Below, in pieces: positions 8,814 to 19,174 of a DNA stretch of 64,000 nt. Position 1 is the first letter of the stretch; every line of letters begins with the position of its first letter. The notes beneath the pieces are model-generated. The model was not told the origin of the DNA and searched no databases. It saw only the letters and a list, made by a program, of their open reading frames with translations. The position numbers were made by a program, and so were the translations under genes. The stretch comes from Photobacterium sp. JCM 19050 (GTDB lineage: Bacteria > Pseudomonadota > Gammaproteobacteria > Enterobacterales > Vibrionaceae): positions 1 to 64,000 of the forward strand of contig BAXG01000034.1 in assembly GCA_001310455.1 (NCBI GenBank), in the 5' to 3' direction.

Positions 8814-8842
8814 AACAAATGTCTGTGAAACAAACATTTGTT
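8814..8842. promoter_or_regulatory. Inverted repeat upstream of psuKG, candidate operator
   Basis: Arms AACAAATGT (8814-8822) and ACATTTGTT (8834-8842) are perfect 9-bp inverted repeats with an 11-bp spacer, so arm centres are 20 bp apart, about two helical turns. The repeat lies 45-73 bp upstream of the psuK start. A homodimeric HTH protein, possibly PsuK itself through its winged HTH, is a plausible ligand. This is inference. Confidence 0.5.
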
Positions 8843-8853
8843 AATAATCGGAT

Positions 8854-8894
8854 AAAAAAAGCTCGCTTTCCGTGATGGTGAGCAGAAAACGAGC
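8854..8894 (-). terminator. Rho-independent terminator of the REC-EAL gene
   Basis: On the minus strand a 10-bp stem (GCTCGTTTTC with GAAAGCGAGC, one G-T pair) encloses a 14-base loop and is followed by seven T. It starts about 35 bp after the stop of the REC-EAL gene and precedes the psuKG control region. Confidence 0.7.
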
Positions 8895-8928
8895 AAAGTG
8901 AAAACGGAGCATTGAACCAGTGCGGACG

Positions 8929-10164
8929 TCAGGCAGTGTTTGAAACCCAACTCCTGTGCCAGGTACTGAGTGATTGCAGCCCCCGGGGCTTGCAAAGCAG
9001 AAAGCCTTGAATAGTAATGGCCTGATAATGAGATTGGAGGTACTCAAAGTCAGCCATTTTCTCGATGCCTTCGGCAACGAGTTCGATACCTATGCCGGAC
9101 GCAATATCGACCAGGGACTGCACCACAACCTGTGAAAATTTGTCTTTATGGATGCCGTCGATCAGCGTGCGGTCTATCTTCACCTCGGTAAACGGCAGGC
9201 TTCGCAGTTGCTGAAGGTTGGTATACCCCGTACCAAAGTCATCCAGCGAAATACCATAGCCTCGCATTCTGAGCCTGTTTAACGACTCTAGTTGGGTGGC
9301 ACTTTTCAGCGCAAATTCTTCGGTGATCTCCAACACTATTCTGTTTCGCTCTATTCGGTACTGGTCCAGCATGTTTTCCAGCTCATCCGGGTATCCGAGG
9401 TCTGAAAGTTGGGAAGGAGAGAGGTTGAAGCACAACTTGATGTGATCCCCGAAAGTCTCATGCAGGTTTTCGTAGTCGGCGACGGCTTTGGCGACCAACT
9501 GGAACGTGACGCGGTCTATGAGTTGGTGCTTAATGGCCGTTGGGATAAACCTGCCGGGGAGCATGGCATCCACCTGACCCGGGCGGTTTATTCTTGCCAG
9601 CACTTCGACTCCGGTCACTTTATTGGTGCACAAATCAAGCTTTGGCTGGTAATAGGGCGTCACCTGACTGAGGTTTAAGGCTTCAATCAGGGCTTCTTTT
9701 TCTAAGGGGCGGTAATGGCTGAATTTTCGCTCTTCTATCTGGTCAACTTTCTGAAACAGCCTTCGGAGGTCCGGCAGCTGTACAGGTTTTGCCAGGTTAC
9801 CTACCAGACATATCTTGTGTTGCCGCGAAATGTCGCAAGCGAGTTCAACAATCCGCTTGTCCATCTCTGAAATAATGCCAACTGCCCCGCTAAAGCCGAC
9901 TTCACCCAATTTCCTAACCACCTGCATGCCGTCGAAACCCGGCATGTTGAGGTCTGTCAGTATGACTGAAAAATGCTCCGGCGCTTCACAGACCATGTCC
10001 ATGGCCCGTTGCGATGATGACGTTGTTGTTATGTCATGGTAGCCAATCTCATTCAGCATGGTTTTCATGACCAGAAGAATGGCTTCTGAGTCATCGATAA
10101 CCAATATCCGTCGGCTGGCTTTCTCGTTGCGCATTGAGTTTCTCTGCAAGTGGTCCACAGTCAT
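8929..10164 (-). CDS. Response regulator with EAL cyclic-di-GMP phosphodiesterase output
   Basis: 411-residue cytoplasmic protein. The receiver domain spans about residues 18-140 (RILVIDDSEAILLVMKTML; phospho-acceptor in ILTDLNMPGFDG; Lys in GNLAKPVQ). An EAL domain fills about 158-400. The signature Glu sits in EVLAR rather than EALLR; other metal and catalytic residues appear present (NLSPSQL, LEITEE, LDDFGTGYTN, EVKIDR, AEGIE, IQGFLLCKP), so it should be an active c-di-GMP phosphodiesterase of VieA/PvrR type. No cognate kinase is adjacent; the hybrid kinase at 11697-15668, same strand, is a candidate. The start could instead be Met 11 (10134). Confidence 0.88.
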   Translation of the reverse strand: MTVDHLQRNSMRNEKASRRILVIDDSEAILLVMKTMLNEIGYHDITTTSSSQRAMDMVCEAPEHFSVILTDLNMPGFDGMQVVRKLGEVGFSGAVGIISEMDKRIVELACDISRQHKICLVGNLAKPVQLPDLRRLFQKVDQIEERKFSHYRPLEKEALIEALNLSQVTPYYQPKLDLCTNKVTGVEVLARINRPGQVDAMLPGRFIPTAIKHQLIDRVTFQLVAKAVADYENLHETFGDHIKLCFNLSPSQLSDLGYPDELENMLDQYRIERNRIVLEITEEFALKSATQLESLNRLRMRGYGISLDDFGTGYTNLQQLRSLPFTEVKIDRTLIDGIHKDKFSQVVVQSLVDIASGIGIELVAEGIEKMADFEYLQSHYQAITIQGFLLCKPRGLQSLSTWHRSWVSNTA

Positions 10165-10385
10165 AAAAATAGTTCAAATTTTAATCTGTGTAAAAACGAA
10201 GACAGATGTTTTAAATCTGGAGCACGGTTTGTAACAACTCGATGGCGGGTTGGGTAAAGCCGGTATATTAAATCGCGGTCAACAGTGAATTAGTTCTAAT
10301 TTCTTGAATACAGTGAAATACCCGGGCCATAAGATTGCTCTATAGTAGGTTGAAAAAGGGGTTTTCATACTTATCCGGAGAGCGA

Positions 10386-10918
10386 ATGGACTGCCGACAA
10401 CCCGTATTAACCAGCCAGCGACTGACTTTGCGCCCGTTTACCCTTGCAGATGCCGAAAAAGTTGCAGAATTGGCTGGAGACTGGCGGATTGCTGATACCA
10501 CAGAGGCCGTGCCTCATCCATATGGTCTGGAACTGGCTGAGCAGTGGATTGTTTCCCATCTTCCGCTTGGTTGCGCAGGGAAGAGGTGGTTTATGGGGTT
10601 TTTAACCGGTTTGATGCCAGCCAGCTAATCGGTGCTATCGGTATCCACGGTATTCAGCATAACCGAGGTGAACTGGGTTACTGGGTGGGAGTGCCATTTT
10701 GGGGCAATGGTTATGCTACGGAAGCGGTTGTGGCGGTAACGCGCTTTAGTATTGAAAAACTTGGCTTAACTGAAATATTTGCCCGTCATCTGGAACGGAA
10801 CCCGGCATCAGGTCGGGTGTTAATAAAAACAGGCTTTATTCAGCTTGAAGAGATCCCCGCAGTGTGGCGTCTGATGGAAGAGCGGGAGCCGAGCTGCTAT
10901 TACCACCTCTTAACGTAG
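10386..10918 (+). CDS. GNAT acetyltransferase, RimJ/RimL type (frameshifted)
   Basis: Two frames form a protein of about 177 aa. The start region SQRLTLRPFTLADAEKVAEL is typical of the RimJ/RimL (Acetyltransf_3) family, which acetylates N-terminal amines or small molecules. The C-terminal part has GELGYWVGVPFWGNGYATEA, the acetyl-CoA pyrophosphate loop, and RVLIKTGF. The frames meet near 10570, where one missing base (probably T) gives PLWLRREEVVYGVFNR. RBS GGAGAGCGA supports the start at 10386. The next gene is of the same family and orientation; substrate unknown. Confidence 0.75.
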
Positions 10919-11044
10919 TCATTGTTTTTTCTGCTTTTTGGTTGTTGCTAAACCCAATTTAAATTGCCGATTTCCGGATCTTGAGGTCTTCGGGGGATAA
11001 GCGTATTTTGTAGTTCTCACCTCCCATACCATTTTGCTGAATCT

Positions 11045-11556
11045 ATGAACAAGATTTACGAAACAGCCCGCCTCCTTGTCAGGAATTTCAACCATAATGA
11101 CGCTGCGTTTATCCAGACGCTGTTGAATGAGCCGGATTTCATTAAAAACATTGCAGACAAAGGCGTCCAGTCTCTTGAGGATGCCATTAAATATCTGGAT
11201 ACCGTGCCTTTGGCCAGCTACGAAAAGTACGGTTTTGGGCTTTGGTGTATGGAGCTGAAGCAAACCGGACAACCTATTGGCATGTGTGGTTTGGTGAAGC
11301 GCGACTACCTGGCTCACCCGGATATCGGATATGCCATCCTGTCTGATTTCTACCGTCAGGGACTGACCGCCGAAGCAGTGGCAGGAACGATAAAATGGGC
11401 CAAAGAAGAGATGGATATCCCGGCGTTACTCGGGATTGTTAACGTAGGTAACGAAGCTTCTCAGAAAGTGCTGGAGGGTGCCGGCCTGGCGTACCAGGGC
11501 TGGTGGAGCCGGCGCAAGATATGCCGACACTTCAGCTTTACAAAATTCTGCTGTAA
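11045..11556 (+). CDS. GNAT acetyltransferase, RimJ/RimL type (frameshifted near C terminus)
   Basis: About 171-residue acetyltransferase: ETARLLVRNFNHNDAAFI at the start, HPDIGYAILSDFYRQGLTAE for acetyl-CoA binding and NEASQKVLEGAGLAY near the end. At about 11497 a G3 run should be G4; restoring it gives QGLVEPAQDMPTLQLYKILL and a stop at 11554-11556. Without it the frame runs on with an unrelated basic tail to 11596. It lies 126 bp after another RimL-like gene. The substrate is not predictable. Confidence 0.78.
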
Positions 11557-11696
11557 GGCCAATCGGACTGATAACCGGGGCATTCTTGCGGGTTGATATG
11601 ATTCATTTCGCACTGCCGAATATCCGAGTCCGTTTTAAAGCACTATTTTCACATCTCAAAAGGTGCGGGAAGAGAAAGGTAATCCCCATGACTGGA

Positions 11697-14600
11697 TCAC
11701 CTTTCGTCATGCCGGTTACTGCGAGGAACCGGCAGTCCTTTCAGTATCTCGCTGGCTATCTCGTAGTCAAAATGATCGATGGCGTCTTCCAATTGGCTTG
11801 ATACCTCTTGCTCCCATGCGGTGAGCGGCTTGATTTGGTGGAAAATCTCAATCGCGCCAATATCGAAATTCCGCAGGCTGTCTGTCAGTGCATGGTAGAG
11901 TGTTTCCGCGTCCAGCTTGACTGCCGGGGTGTCTTCAATGTGGTAGACCGATTGTTTCCAGGTATCCAGTTGTTGATCAATGTTCTCGAGCCGATTGATA
12001 AGGTCAACCATGATGGTGGAATCTGGTGCTTTATTGTTCCCCAGGGAGGTTTCCAACATCTCCGCCAGTTGTTCTACCCGGGTAGCGCCAAGGTTGGCTG
12101 CTGAGCCTTTCAGCGTATGCACCTTGTCTAACGCATCTTGCCAGTATTCGTTTTCTATATCCTGGTGAAGCCCTTGCAAGTCCCTGATTTGGCTGGATAT
12201 GAAGTTTTCCAGAAGATGCCAATAAGAATCTGGCTGACCGCCAACTCTCATGATTCCAGATTCAGAATCAATTCCGTCAATCACTGGCCATGCAGTGATG
12301 TTGTCTTGGGTGGAGTCAGCAGGCACTGATTGGTTTTGTCCTTCCGTGTTGGCTTTGGCATCCAGGTAATGACTGATTTTGCTGTACAACAGCTTTACAT
12401 CGAGGGGCTTGGCAATGTGGTCATCCATCCCTGCTTCGATGCAGCGGTCCATATCCTGTTTCATGGCATTTGCTGTCATGGCAATAATCGTAAGGTCGGC
12501 GAAGCGAGGTTGTTCACGGATTTTGTGGGTTGCGGTAATGCCGTCCATTACCGGCATTTGCATGTCCATAAAGACCAGGTCGAATGTTCGGATCTCCAAC
12601 ATTTCAAGGGCTTCCTGTCCATTACAAGCGACATTGACATCCAGCCCCACAGAGGAAAGTATGCCTTTAGCCACTTCCTGATTGGTTTCGTTGTCTTCCA
12701 CCACGAGCACCGCGTGCCCAGAGAAATCCGGTTTGCTCTCCTTAATTGGAGTAGGGAACTGTTTCACAGGTGTCAACCGGTAACTGTCCATGATGGCATC
12801 TATCAGGTTGGATGGGTTGACCGGCTTGATAATTAAGGCGTCAGCCAACTGGTCGACACCATTTCGGATCCCAACTTCCCGCCCGTGAGCGGTGACCAAA
12901 AAGAGCTTGGGTGGCGGGGATATACTGAGGCTTCGAATCTTCCGCATGGTGTCTACCCCATTGATACCCGGCATGTTCCAATCGAGGAAAACCATGTCAT
13001 ACGGGGAGGTATTCAGCTCTGCCAGTGCTTCCTCCCCACTGCTTACTGCGCGGGTATCGAAGTGCATGGCGCTCAGGAGTGTGACCATTATGTCGCGGGC
13101 TGAATCGTTGTCGTCCACCACGAGAACGCGCTTACCGCGCAGGTTGGCAATCGGACGGTATTGTTGTCGTACCCGGGCTTCCTGAAGGCCGCATACAAGG
13201 GTGAAGCTGAACGTTGACCCTTTGCCTTCGGTGCTTTGTACCGTGATGTCGCCACCCATCAATTCGACCAGTCTTTTGGTGATACTGAGGCCAAGCCCAG
13301 TGCCGCCGAATTTGCGGGTGATACTGCCATCTGCCTGGGAAAAGGCTTCAAAGAGTTTCTTCTGCTGCGCTTCCGGTATGCCGATACCGGTATCGCGGAC
13401 AAGGCACTCTAACGTCACTGAATCTTCATGGTGTTCTTTGAGCTGGATGCTAACAACAATTTCACCCTGGTCAGTAAATTTGACTGCGTTCCCACAAAGG
13501 TTAATGAGAACCTGCCCCATACGCAGCGGGTCACCTACTAAGCCTGTTGGAATCGTCGGGTCGATATCGAACAGGAACTCGAGGGACTTCTCCTGGGCTT
13601 TAAAGCTGATAACCGTTGCCAGGTTGTCCATGACCTCTTCAAGCTGGAAGTTTATGTGCTCCACTTCCAGTTTACCCGCCTCGATTTTTGAGAAGTCGAG
13701 AATATCGTTGATGATACCAAGCAGGTTCTTCGCAGAATCGTTAATCCGGCTGACATACCGATGCTGTTCTGTATTAAGTTCCGTGCCAAGGGTCAGGTGG
13801 GCCATACCGATAATCGCATTCATCGGGGTTCGGATTTCATGGCTCATATTGGCAAGGAATTCGTCCTTGGTGCGGCTCATATCGTCTGCGGCATTTTTGG
13901 CTTTCCTGAGCGCATTTTCCATCTTTTTGCGTTCAGTCAGGTCGAGCAAAATGCCTACAATGCCACCAACGTATCCGTCTGCTGCGTGGAACGTTGCCTC
14001 ATAGACAAGCATGTCGCGCACTGTCCCATCCTGTTGGCAGAGCTGGACTTCAAAGTCATGGCTTCCCGGGTTCTCCATCAACGCAGTGCCGGATTCCATC
14101 AGTGCCTTTGCCGTGTCTTCCGGCAAAATATCGAAGGGCGTTGCACCGAGAATATCTACTTCGAACATACCGAGCAGTTCGGCAAACTTCATATTGATAT
14201 TCAGGAAGCGGCCGTCAGTGTCCAGACAAAACATCGGGTTGGGAGTTGCATCCAGAATTTCTTTGTTAAGGAGAGACTGTTCCAGCGCGCGCTGCTCGGC
14301 CTTTCGCTGAACTTCCGCATTCAGTGTCAGTTGGATGCTGACAGACAAGTCTTCCAGCATTTCAAGCAGCAGAGCATGTTTGTCTTCTGTCAGTGGCTGG
14401 GTGGTTCCCATTTCCAGCAGGGCAACGGGCTTGCCATTTACATGAAGCGGAAAGTAATGCACCTCCTCCAGGGAAAGCCGGCCACCGTTGACCGGAACCA
14501 CGTAAGCCCCCTTTAGGTGGCGGATTGCATGGTATTGCCCGCCGTTTAGGATGCTTACCTGGGTCGATGTCGGGGAGAGGAAAGTATCGGGAGCGGCATC

Positions 14601-15668
14601 GCCGTAGCCAATTCCGGACATGCGGACGAGTTTTTCCCCGTCATTGACGTAAATGCCGGTTTGCGCCACATCCAGCCGCTCGGCGAGAAAGCGAGTGACT
14701 TCATTGCAGACATGCTCTGTTGACTGGGCATTGCGGAGCACGATGTTGAAATCCTTCAGGACGGTGTTTCTTGAAAGCTGCAATGAAATGCGCTGAAAAA
14801 CTGAATTCAGCGAGTTGGCAAAATGGCCGATTTCCCCGCCTTTTGAACTGTCGAGGGTAAAGTTGAAGTCATCTTTTTCAACGTGGGAGACAACCTTTCG
14901 CAGTGTGCTGCTCATCGGAATGATGAATTGCCCGAGGAGCTTGGTAAATGACGTGACGATAGTGATGAGGAGCAGCCCGGCAAGCGACAGCTCCATTAGT
15001 TCCAGGCGATGTGCACTGTATTCAACCGAGTGAATATGGGAGTTTATTCTTGAGGTTATCTGGTTATGTGCCGCTGCAATCGACGACATGATCTTGGCTT
15101 TTTCATTAAAATATTTTTCGCTGTACAGCAGGGCTTGCCCGGCATTATCGGCAAAGAAAGGAAGCTGTTGCTTTTTAAGTTCATCGACGATGTTAAATGC
15201 TTCGACTTCAAGATTTACCAGTGATTCTGAAAGACTGAGTGCCTGGGTCAGCTTGTCAATTTCATCAACACTCATGGGTGATTGGTTGATTTTTTCGATA
15301 AGCGAAAGACCGCCGTTGGGATTGGGGGAAGCCGAAAAAAGGGAATGTTGTTTGGATGCTTGATCCCAGTAGTCGTAGTGAGCATTCTCCGGGAGGGAGA
15401 ACTTTCCATTGCGTAAATCCAGCACCCGATAATAAAGTCGTTTCCATTTTTCATCACCGGTTGTGGCGTAGGCGCGGGCAAACTTCGTCAGTTGGTCGGA
15501 GCTTTGTCTTATTTCATGGGAAAGCCGGTAGAAAGAAGAGAGTTCGCTGTGTCCGTTTCTGTCCTCACTGAGCTTTTGAGTGGATAACAAAGCCGTGACT
15601 GTCATGGCGACAGTAAAAAAAATCATCAGGGAGAAAAGTACAATAAACGTGCTTTTAAATGTCCGCAT
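11697..15668 (-). CDS. Large hybrid sensor histidine kinase (HAMP-GAF-PAS-HisKA-HATPase-REC-REC-HPt)
   Basis: 1323 residues in one uninterrupted frame. Approximate order: TM1 7-29, periplasmic sensor of about 190 aa, TM2 225-243, HAMP, GAF 305-455, PAS 465-590, HisKA with NMSHEIRTPMNAIIGMAHL, HATPase (DTGIGIPEAQQKKLFEAF, GGTGLGLSITKRL), two receiver domains (VLVVDDNDSARDIM with Asp in FLDWNMPGING; VLVVEDNETNQEV with Asp in FMDMQMPVMDG) and HPt (VHTLKGSAANLGA). All phosphorelay His and Asp residues are present. The ligand and output regulator are unknown; a REC-EAL protein on the same strand at 8929-10164 is a possible target. It is notable as one of the long genes free of frameshifts. Confidence 0.93.
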   Translation of the reverse strand: MRTFKSTFIVLFSLMIFFTVAMTVTALLSTQKLSEDRNGHSELSSFYRLSHEIRQSSDQLTKFARAYATTGDEKWKRLYYRVLDLRNGKFSLPENAHYDYWDQASKQHSLFSASPNPNGGLSLIEKINQSPMSVDEIDKLTQALSLSESLVNLEVEAFNIVDELKKQQLPFFADNAGQALLYSEKYFNEKAKIMSSIAAAHNQITSRINSHIHSVEYSAHRLELMELSLAGLLLITIVTSFTKLLGQFIIPMSSTLRKVVSHVEKDDFNFTLDSSKGGEIGHFANSLNSVFQRISLQLSRNTVLKDFNIVLRNAQSTEHVCNEVTRFLAERLDVAQTGIYVNDGEKLVRMSGIGYGDAAPDTFLSPTSTQVSILNGGQYHAIRHLKGAYVVPVNGGRLSLEEVHYFPLHVNGKPVALLEMGTTQPLTEDKHALLLEMLEDLSVSIQLTLNAEVQRKAEQRALEQSLLNKEILDATPNPMFCLDTDGRFLNINMKFAELLGMFEVDILGATPFDILPEDTAKALMESGTALMENPGSHDFEVQLCQQDGTVRDMLVYEATFHAADGYVGGIVGILLDLTERKKMENALRKAKNAADDMSRTKDEFLANMSHEIRTPMNAIIGMAHLTLGTELNTEQHRYVSRINDSAKNLLGIINDILDFSKIEAGKLEVEHINFQLEEVMDNLATVISFKAQEKSLEFLFDIDPTIPTGLVGDPLRMGQVLINLCGNAVKFTDQGEIVVSIQLKEHHEDSVTLECLVRDTGIGIPEAQQKKLFEAFSQADGSITRKFGGTGLGLSITKRLVELMGGDITVQSTEGKGSTFSFTLVCGLQEARVRQQYRPIANLRGKRVLVVDDNDSARDIMVTLLSAMHFDTRAVSSGEEALAELNTSPYDMVFLDWNMPGINGVDTMRKIRSLSISPPPKLFLVTAHGREVGIRNGVDQLADALIIKPVNPSNLIDAIMDSYRLTPVKQFPTPIKESKPDFSGHAVLVVEDNETNQEVAKGILSSVGLDVNVACNGQEALEMLEIRTFDLVFMDMQMPVMDGITATHKIREQPRFADLTIIAMTANAMKQDMDRCIEAGMDDHIAKPLDVKLLYSKISHYLDAKANTEGQNQSVPADSTQDNITAWPVIDGIDSESGIMRVGGQPDSYWHLLENFISSQIRDLQGLHQDIENEYWQDALDKVHTLKGSAANLGATRVEQLAEMLETSLGNNKAPDSTIMVDLINRLENIDQQLDTWKQSVYHIEDTPAVKLDAETLYHALTDSLRNFDIGAIEIFHQIKPLTAWEQEVSSQLEDAIDHFDYEIASEILKGLPVPRSNRHDER

Positions 15669-15994
15669 GTTCTTTCCCGTAACGTCAGCCAGTCAAATAT
15701 CGTCCTTGAGGTTGCATCAACGATCCATTCGCTTGTTGTGTATTATTTATGGAGCGATGTTATTTGATTGAGGCAACTATCGCTAAGTATAGACAAGTGG
15801 TTGATTATCGCCTGTTTGTTGATGTAAATACGCACATATTGCCTGACGGGGGATAAATTGGCTTTTGCCCCGGTTGGTACCAAAACAGACAATATATTGA
15901 GCTTGAGGATAATTTGAGGCCTGATTCATTTTGGATTCAGGCGTTTTAGGTTAAGGTTCAGGCATAATCAGGTGCTGAAATTGAAAATAACGAC
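15669..15994. other. Intergenic region between divergent genes
   Basis: 326 bp of AT-rich sequence between the start of the hybrid kinase and the start of the PhoD-like gene. It must contain both promoters, but no convincing -35/-10 pair, CRP site or long inverted repeat stood out. Confidence 0.4.
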
Positions 15995-17884
15995 GTGCAG
16001 AAACAAGCGAATACTTACTCTTCATTGCCGGCCATATTAGCCGGGCCTATTCTTCGAAAAGTCTCTCCTTCAGAGGTGACGGTCTGGTATGTCTCCCGTG
16101 AACCCCTGAACGGGAAACTGGCGGTATACCATGACGGGATGCTGGTGGCTGATATGCCTCTTAGCCAAGGGCGTCAGGTCCGGATGGGCCGTAGTGCTGG
16201 GTTTGTCTAGTGACGCTGAAAGCGCAATTCCCGTCAGACACAGCGCTTGAATATGATCTTGAGACCTCTGACGGTAACCTGTCAGATCTGATGCCGGACC
16301 TTCTGTATGAGAACGAGAAACGGGTAGGGTTCTCTATTCATTCCCGGGCCAATTACCTGATGCATGGCTCTTGCCGAAATCCCACCCATTCGGGGGCTGA
16401 CAGCCTGGTAGCCGCAGATCAAAAGCTTTCCGGGCTGACTGTTAGTGAACGCCCTTGTGCGTTGGTGATGAGTGGAGACCAGATTTATGCCGATCATGTT
16501 GCCGGCCCTCTTTTAGGCGCAATCCAGCAATTCGGGGAACAGTTTGGGCTGCTTGAAGAAACCTTTCCAGATGCCTGCGTCGAGGATACTGTTTCACTAC
16601 GTCATGCTGTTGGCAACCTCTACGGTCGCAAAGCATTTTGCCGGTGAGTAAGGTTCCTGAAAAGCGTGCCATGAAATGGCGGGCGCAACCGGTGTTCACC
16701 TCAACAGACTGTGACAACCACCTGATTTCACTGGCTGAATTCATTGGGATGTACTGTTTGGTGTGGTCTCCAGCCGGATGGGAAAATATCGATCTGACAC
16801 CCCCTCAATTTCTGACGGAAACGGAAAAAGCACGGTGGACCGAAGAAAAAGAGGCCCTCGATACATTCGTTGCCGGGCTTTCTAACGTGCGCCGGATTCT
16901 CGCGCACCTACCGACGTACATGATTTTTGATGATCATGACGTAACTGACGACTGGAACCTGACTGTTGGCTGGGAGCAGGCCGCATATTCGCACCCTTTC
17001 TCCCGCATAATTATTGGAAATGGCCTGTTGGCTTACTGGTTGTGCCAAGGGTGGGGGAACGCCCCGGAAAACTTCCCTGACGACTGGGAGCAGATGGCAG
17101 GCAGCATCTATTCGGAAGGTCAGGAGGGGTTTGCGTCTTCTGCTCATCACCATCAACTTATCGATACGCTTTACCACTTTAACCACTGGCACTATGCGGT
17201 GGAAACCTCACCGAAAATACTGGTGATGGACACCCGGACCAACGCTGGCAGTCAGAATCCAAGATGAACAAACCGTCCGGCTTGATGGATTGGGAATCCC
17301 TGATGGCGTTTCAACAGGCGACTATCGGGGAGCAAGCGGTCATTGTGGTCTCGGCGACCCCAATGTTCGGCGTGAAGTTTATTGAGGCGATTCAGAGGGT
17401 TTTCACCTGGTGCGGGCAACCGCTAATGGTGGATGCGGAGAACTGGATGGCGCACCCTGGCTCGGCAAATACATTGCTGAGCATCTTTACCCATACCAAG
17501 ACACCGACCAACTTTGTTGTGTTGTCTGGGGACGTGCACTACTCATTTGCCTACGATATCCGTTTGCGTTTTCGGCGTAACAGTCCACACATTTATCAAA
17601 TCTGCTGCAGCGGGATTAAAAACACCTTCCCGGAAAAACTGCTGCGGGTTTGTGAGTGGGCTGACCGGGTACTTTACGCACCTTATTCCCCGCTAAACCT
17701 GTTCACCAAGCGAAAGCGAATGAAAGTCCTGAAACGCGACCCGGACTTACCGGGCGGCAACCGGCTGGTAAACTCGACAGCAATCGGTGAAGTGCGAATT
17801 GGTGATGACGGCGTACCAACGGAAATCTCATTGTTGACCGGTGAGGGTAAACAGGTACATTTTCCGCCGCCGGAGGATGACTAG
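15995..17884 (+). CDS. PhoD-like metallophosphatase (three frameshifts)
   Basis: Four overlapping frames give one protein of about 630 aa of the PhoD/alkaline phosphatase D-like superfamily. Metal-site motifs: MSGDQIYADHVAGPLL, MIFDDHDVTDDWN, LDTRTQR-like segment before NKPSGLMDWESL, and VVLSGDVHYSFAYDIRL. There is no obvious signal peptide, so the protein is probably cytoplasmic, unlike secreted PhoD. Single missing bases explain all joins: near 16210 (giving GFVYVTLKAQFP), in a T run near 16635 (KAFLPVSKVPEKR) and at CC for CCC near 17238 (RTQRWQSESKMNKPSG). GTG at 15995 is the likely start; the RBS is weak. Substrate unknown. Confidence 0.82.
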
Positions 17885-17916
17885 CGACAGCACCGCAAGC
17901 GCGGAAAGGGATCAGG

Positions 17917-19131
17917 ATGATACAGCTAAAGAACCGCAAAGACAGGGCAAAGATCCGCCGAATTGCTCTTGCATCCCAAGGGTTGCTGCAAACCAACCCT
18001 TTTGGTACTGGCCTTGCCGGTTCGCGCAAGGCCATTGAGCACCTCGGTTACATCCAGATAGATACTATCTCTGTCGTGGAGCGGGCGCACCATCATGTCC
18101 TTTATAACCGGGTGCCAAATTTCAACAATCAAATCATCAACCGACTGCTGTTAAATCGTGACATATTTGAATACTGGTCTCATGCTGCAGCCTTTCTGCC
18201 AATAGACGATTTTCGCTTCTCCTTGCCATATAAACACGCCATCCGGGACGGGCAAGTGCACTGGTACAGAGATTGCGACCGAAAGCTGATGACAGAGCTT
18301 CTTGCAAGAATCCGTTCAGACGGTCCACTGCGCTCCCGGGATATTGAAAACCCTGATACCAGGCGTGCCGGTTGGTGGGACTGGAAACCGGCGAAAAAGG
18401 CGCTGGAACAGCTCTATATGGAAGGAGAGCTGATGGTTTGTGACCGGGAGGGGTTCCAGAAAACCTATGATCTCACTGAACGGGTCCTGCCGGACAGTGT
18501 AAATACCGATGTGCCAAGTACAGGCGAGTTCGCACAGCACTTGATAAACCAGCACTTGCGATGTCATGGTGTGGTATCACTGAAAGGCCTGACTTACCTT
18601 CGCCGAAACAACGCATTGAGAAAGGCGGTAAAATCGCTGACCGATGAGATGCTGAGTGAGAAGGTGTTGGAGGAGGTCCAGCTCGATACCGGTGAAAGCT
18701 TTTTTATCAAGACCGGAGCATTAGAGCAGAAAGCGCCTCGCGTGAGTCATAGGATGGCCTTTCTTTCTCCGTTTGATAACTGTGTTATCCAACGTGAACG
18801 CTTACATTCATTGTTCCGGTTTGATTATCAGATTGAGTGCTATGTGCCGGAAGCTAAACGCAAATTTGGCTATTTTTGTCTCCCCTTGTTGTACAAGGAT
18901 GAGTTTATCGGGCGAATGGATTGCAAAGCGCACCGAAAGACGTGTCATCTGGAAATAAAAAGCCTGTATTTAGACCATCAAGACCTTGACCCTGATGCCC
19001 TCATTTCCGCTTTTGTTTCCGAGCTTGAAAAGTTTTGCCGGTTTCAGCAGTGCGATTCGGTATCCATTGGCCGTATTGTTCCTGACCATCTGGCTCCCCC
19101 TTTCCGTGCGGCATTGGCGCAGTTTGGGTAA
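17917..19131 (+). CDS. alkZ: AlkZ/YcaQ-type winged-helix DNA glycosylase
   Basis: 404-residue member of the HTH_42 (AlkZ/YcaQ) DNA glycosylase family; E. coli YcaQ is of similar length. These monofunctional glycosylases remove N7-alkylated purines and unhook interstrand crosslinks. The catalytic QxD motif is seen as YIQIDTISVVERAHHHVLY, followed by FEYWSHAAAFLP, and the C-terminal fold includes LSPFDNCVIQRERL and FGYFCLPLLYKDEFIGRMD. It starts 32 bp after the PhoD-like stop, so the two may share a transcript. The frame is intact. Family assignment is firm; the precise lesion range is inferred from homologues. Confidence 0.88.
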   Translation: MIQLKNRKDRAKIRRIALASQGLLQTNPFGTGLAGSRKAIEHLGYIQIDTISVVERAHHHVLYNRVPNFNNQIINRLLLNRDIFEYWSHAAAFLPIDDFRFSLPYKHAIRDGQVHWYRDCDRKLMTELLARIRSDGPLRSRDIENPDTRRAGWWDWKPAKKALEQLYMEGELMVCDREGFQKTYDLTERVLPDSVNTDVPSTGEFAQHLINQHLRCHGVVSLKGLTYLRRNNALRKAVKSLTDEMLSEKVLEEVQLDTGESFFIKTGALEQKAPRVSHRMAFLSPFDNCVIQRERLHSLFRFDYQIECYVPEAKRKFGYFCLPLLYKDEFIGRMDCKAHRKTCHLEIKSLYLDHQDLDPDALISAFVSELEKFCRFQQCDSVSIGRIVPDHLAPPFRAALAQFG

Positions 19132-19137
19132 TACCAA

Positions 19138-19166
19138 CCGGCTTGCTGACAGACAGAGCAAGCCGG
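19138..19166. terminator. Bidirectional terminator between alkZ and the GH114 gene
   Basis: A perfect 10-bp stem (CCGGCTTGCT at 19138-19147 with AGCAAGCCGG at 19157-19166) with a 9-base loop, followed by GTTT. It separates convergent genes. Confidence 0.65.
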
Positions 19167-19174
19167 GTTTGGCT

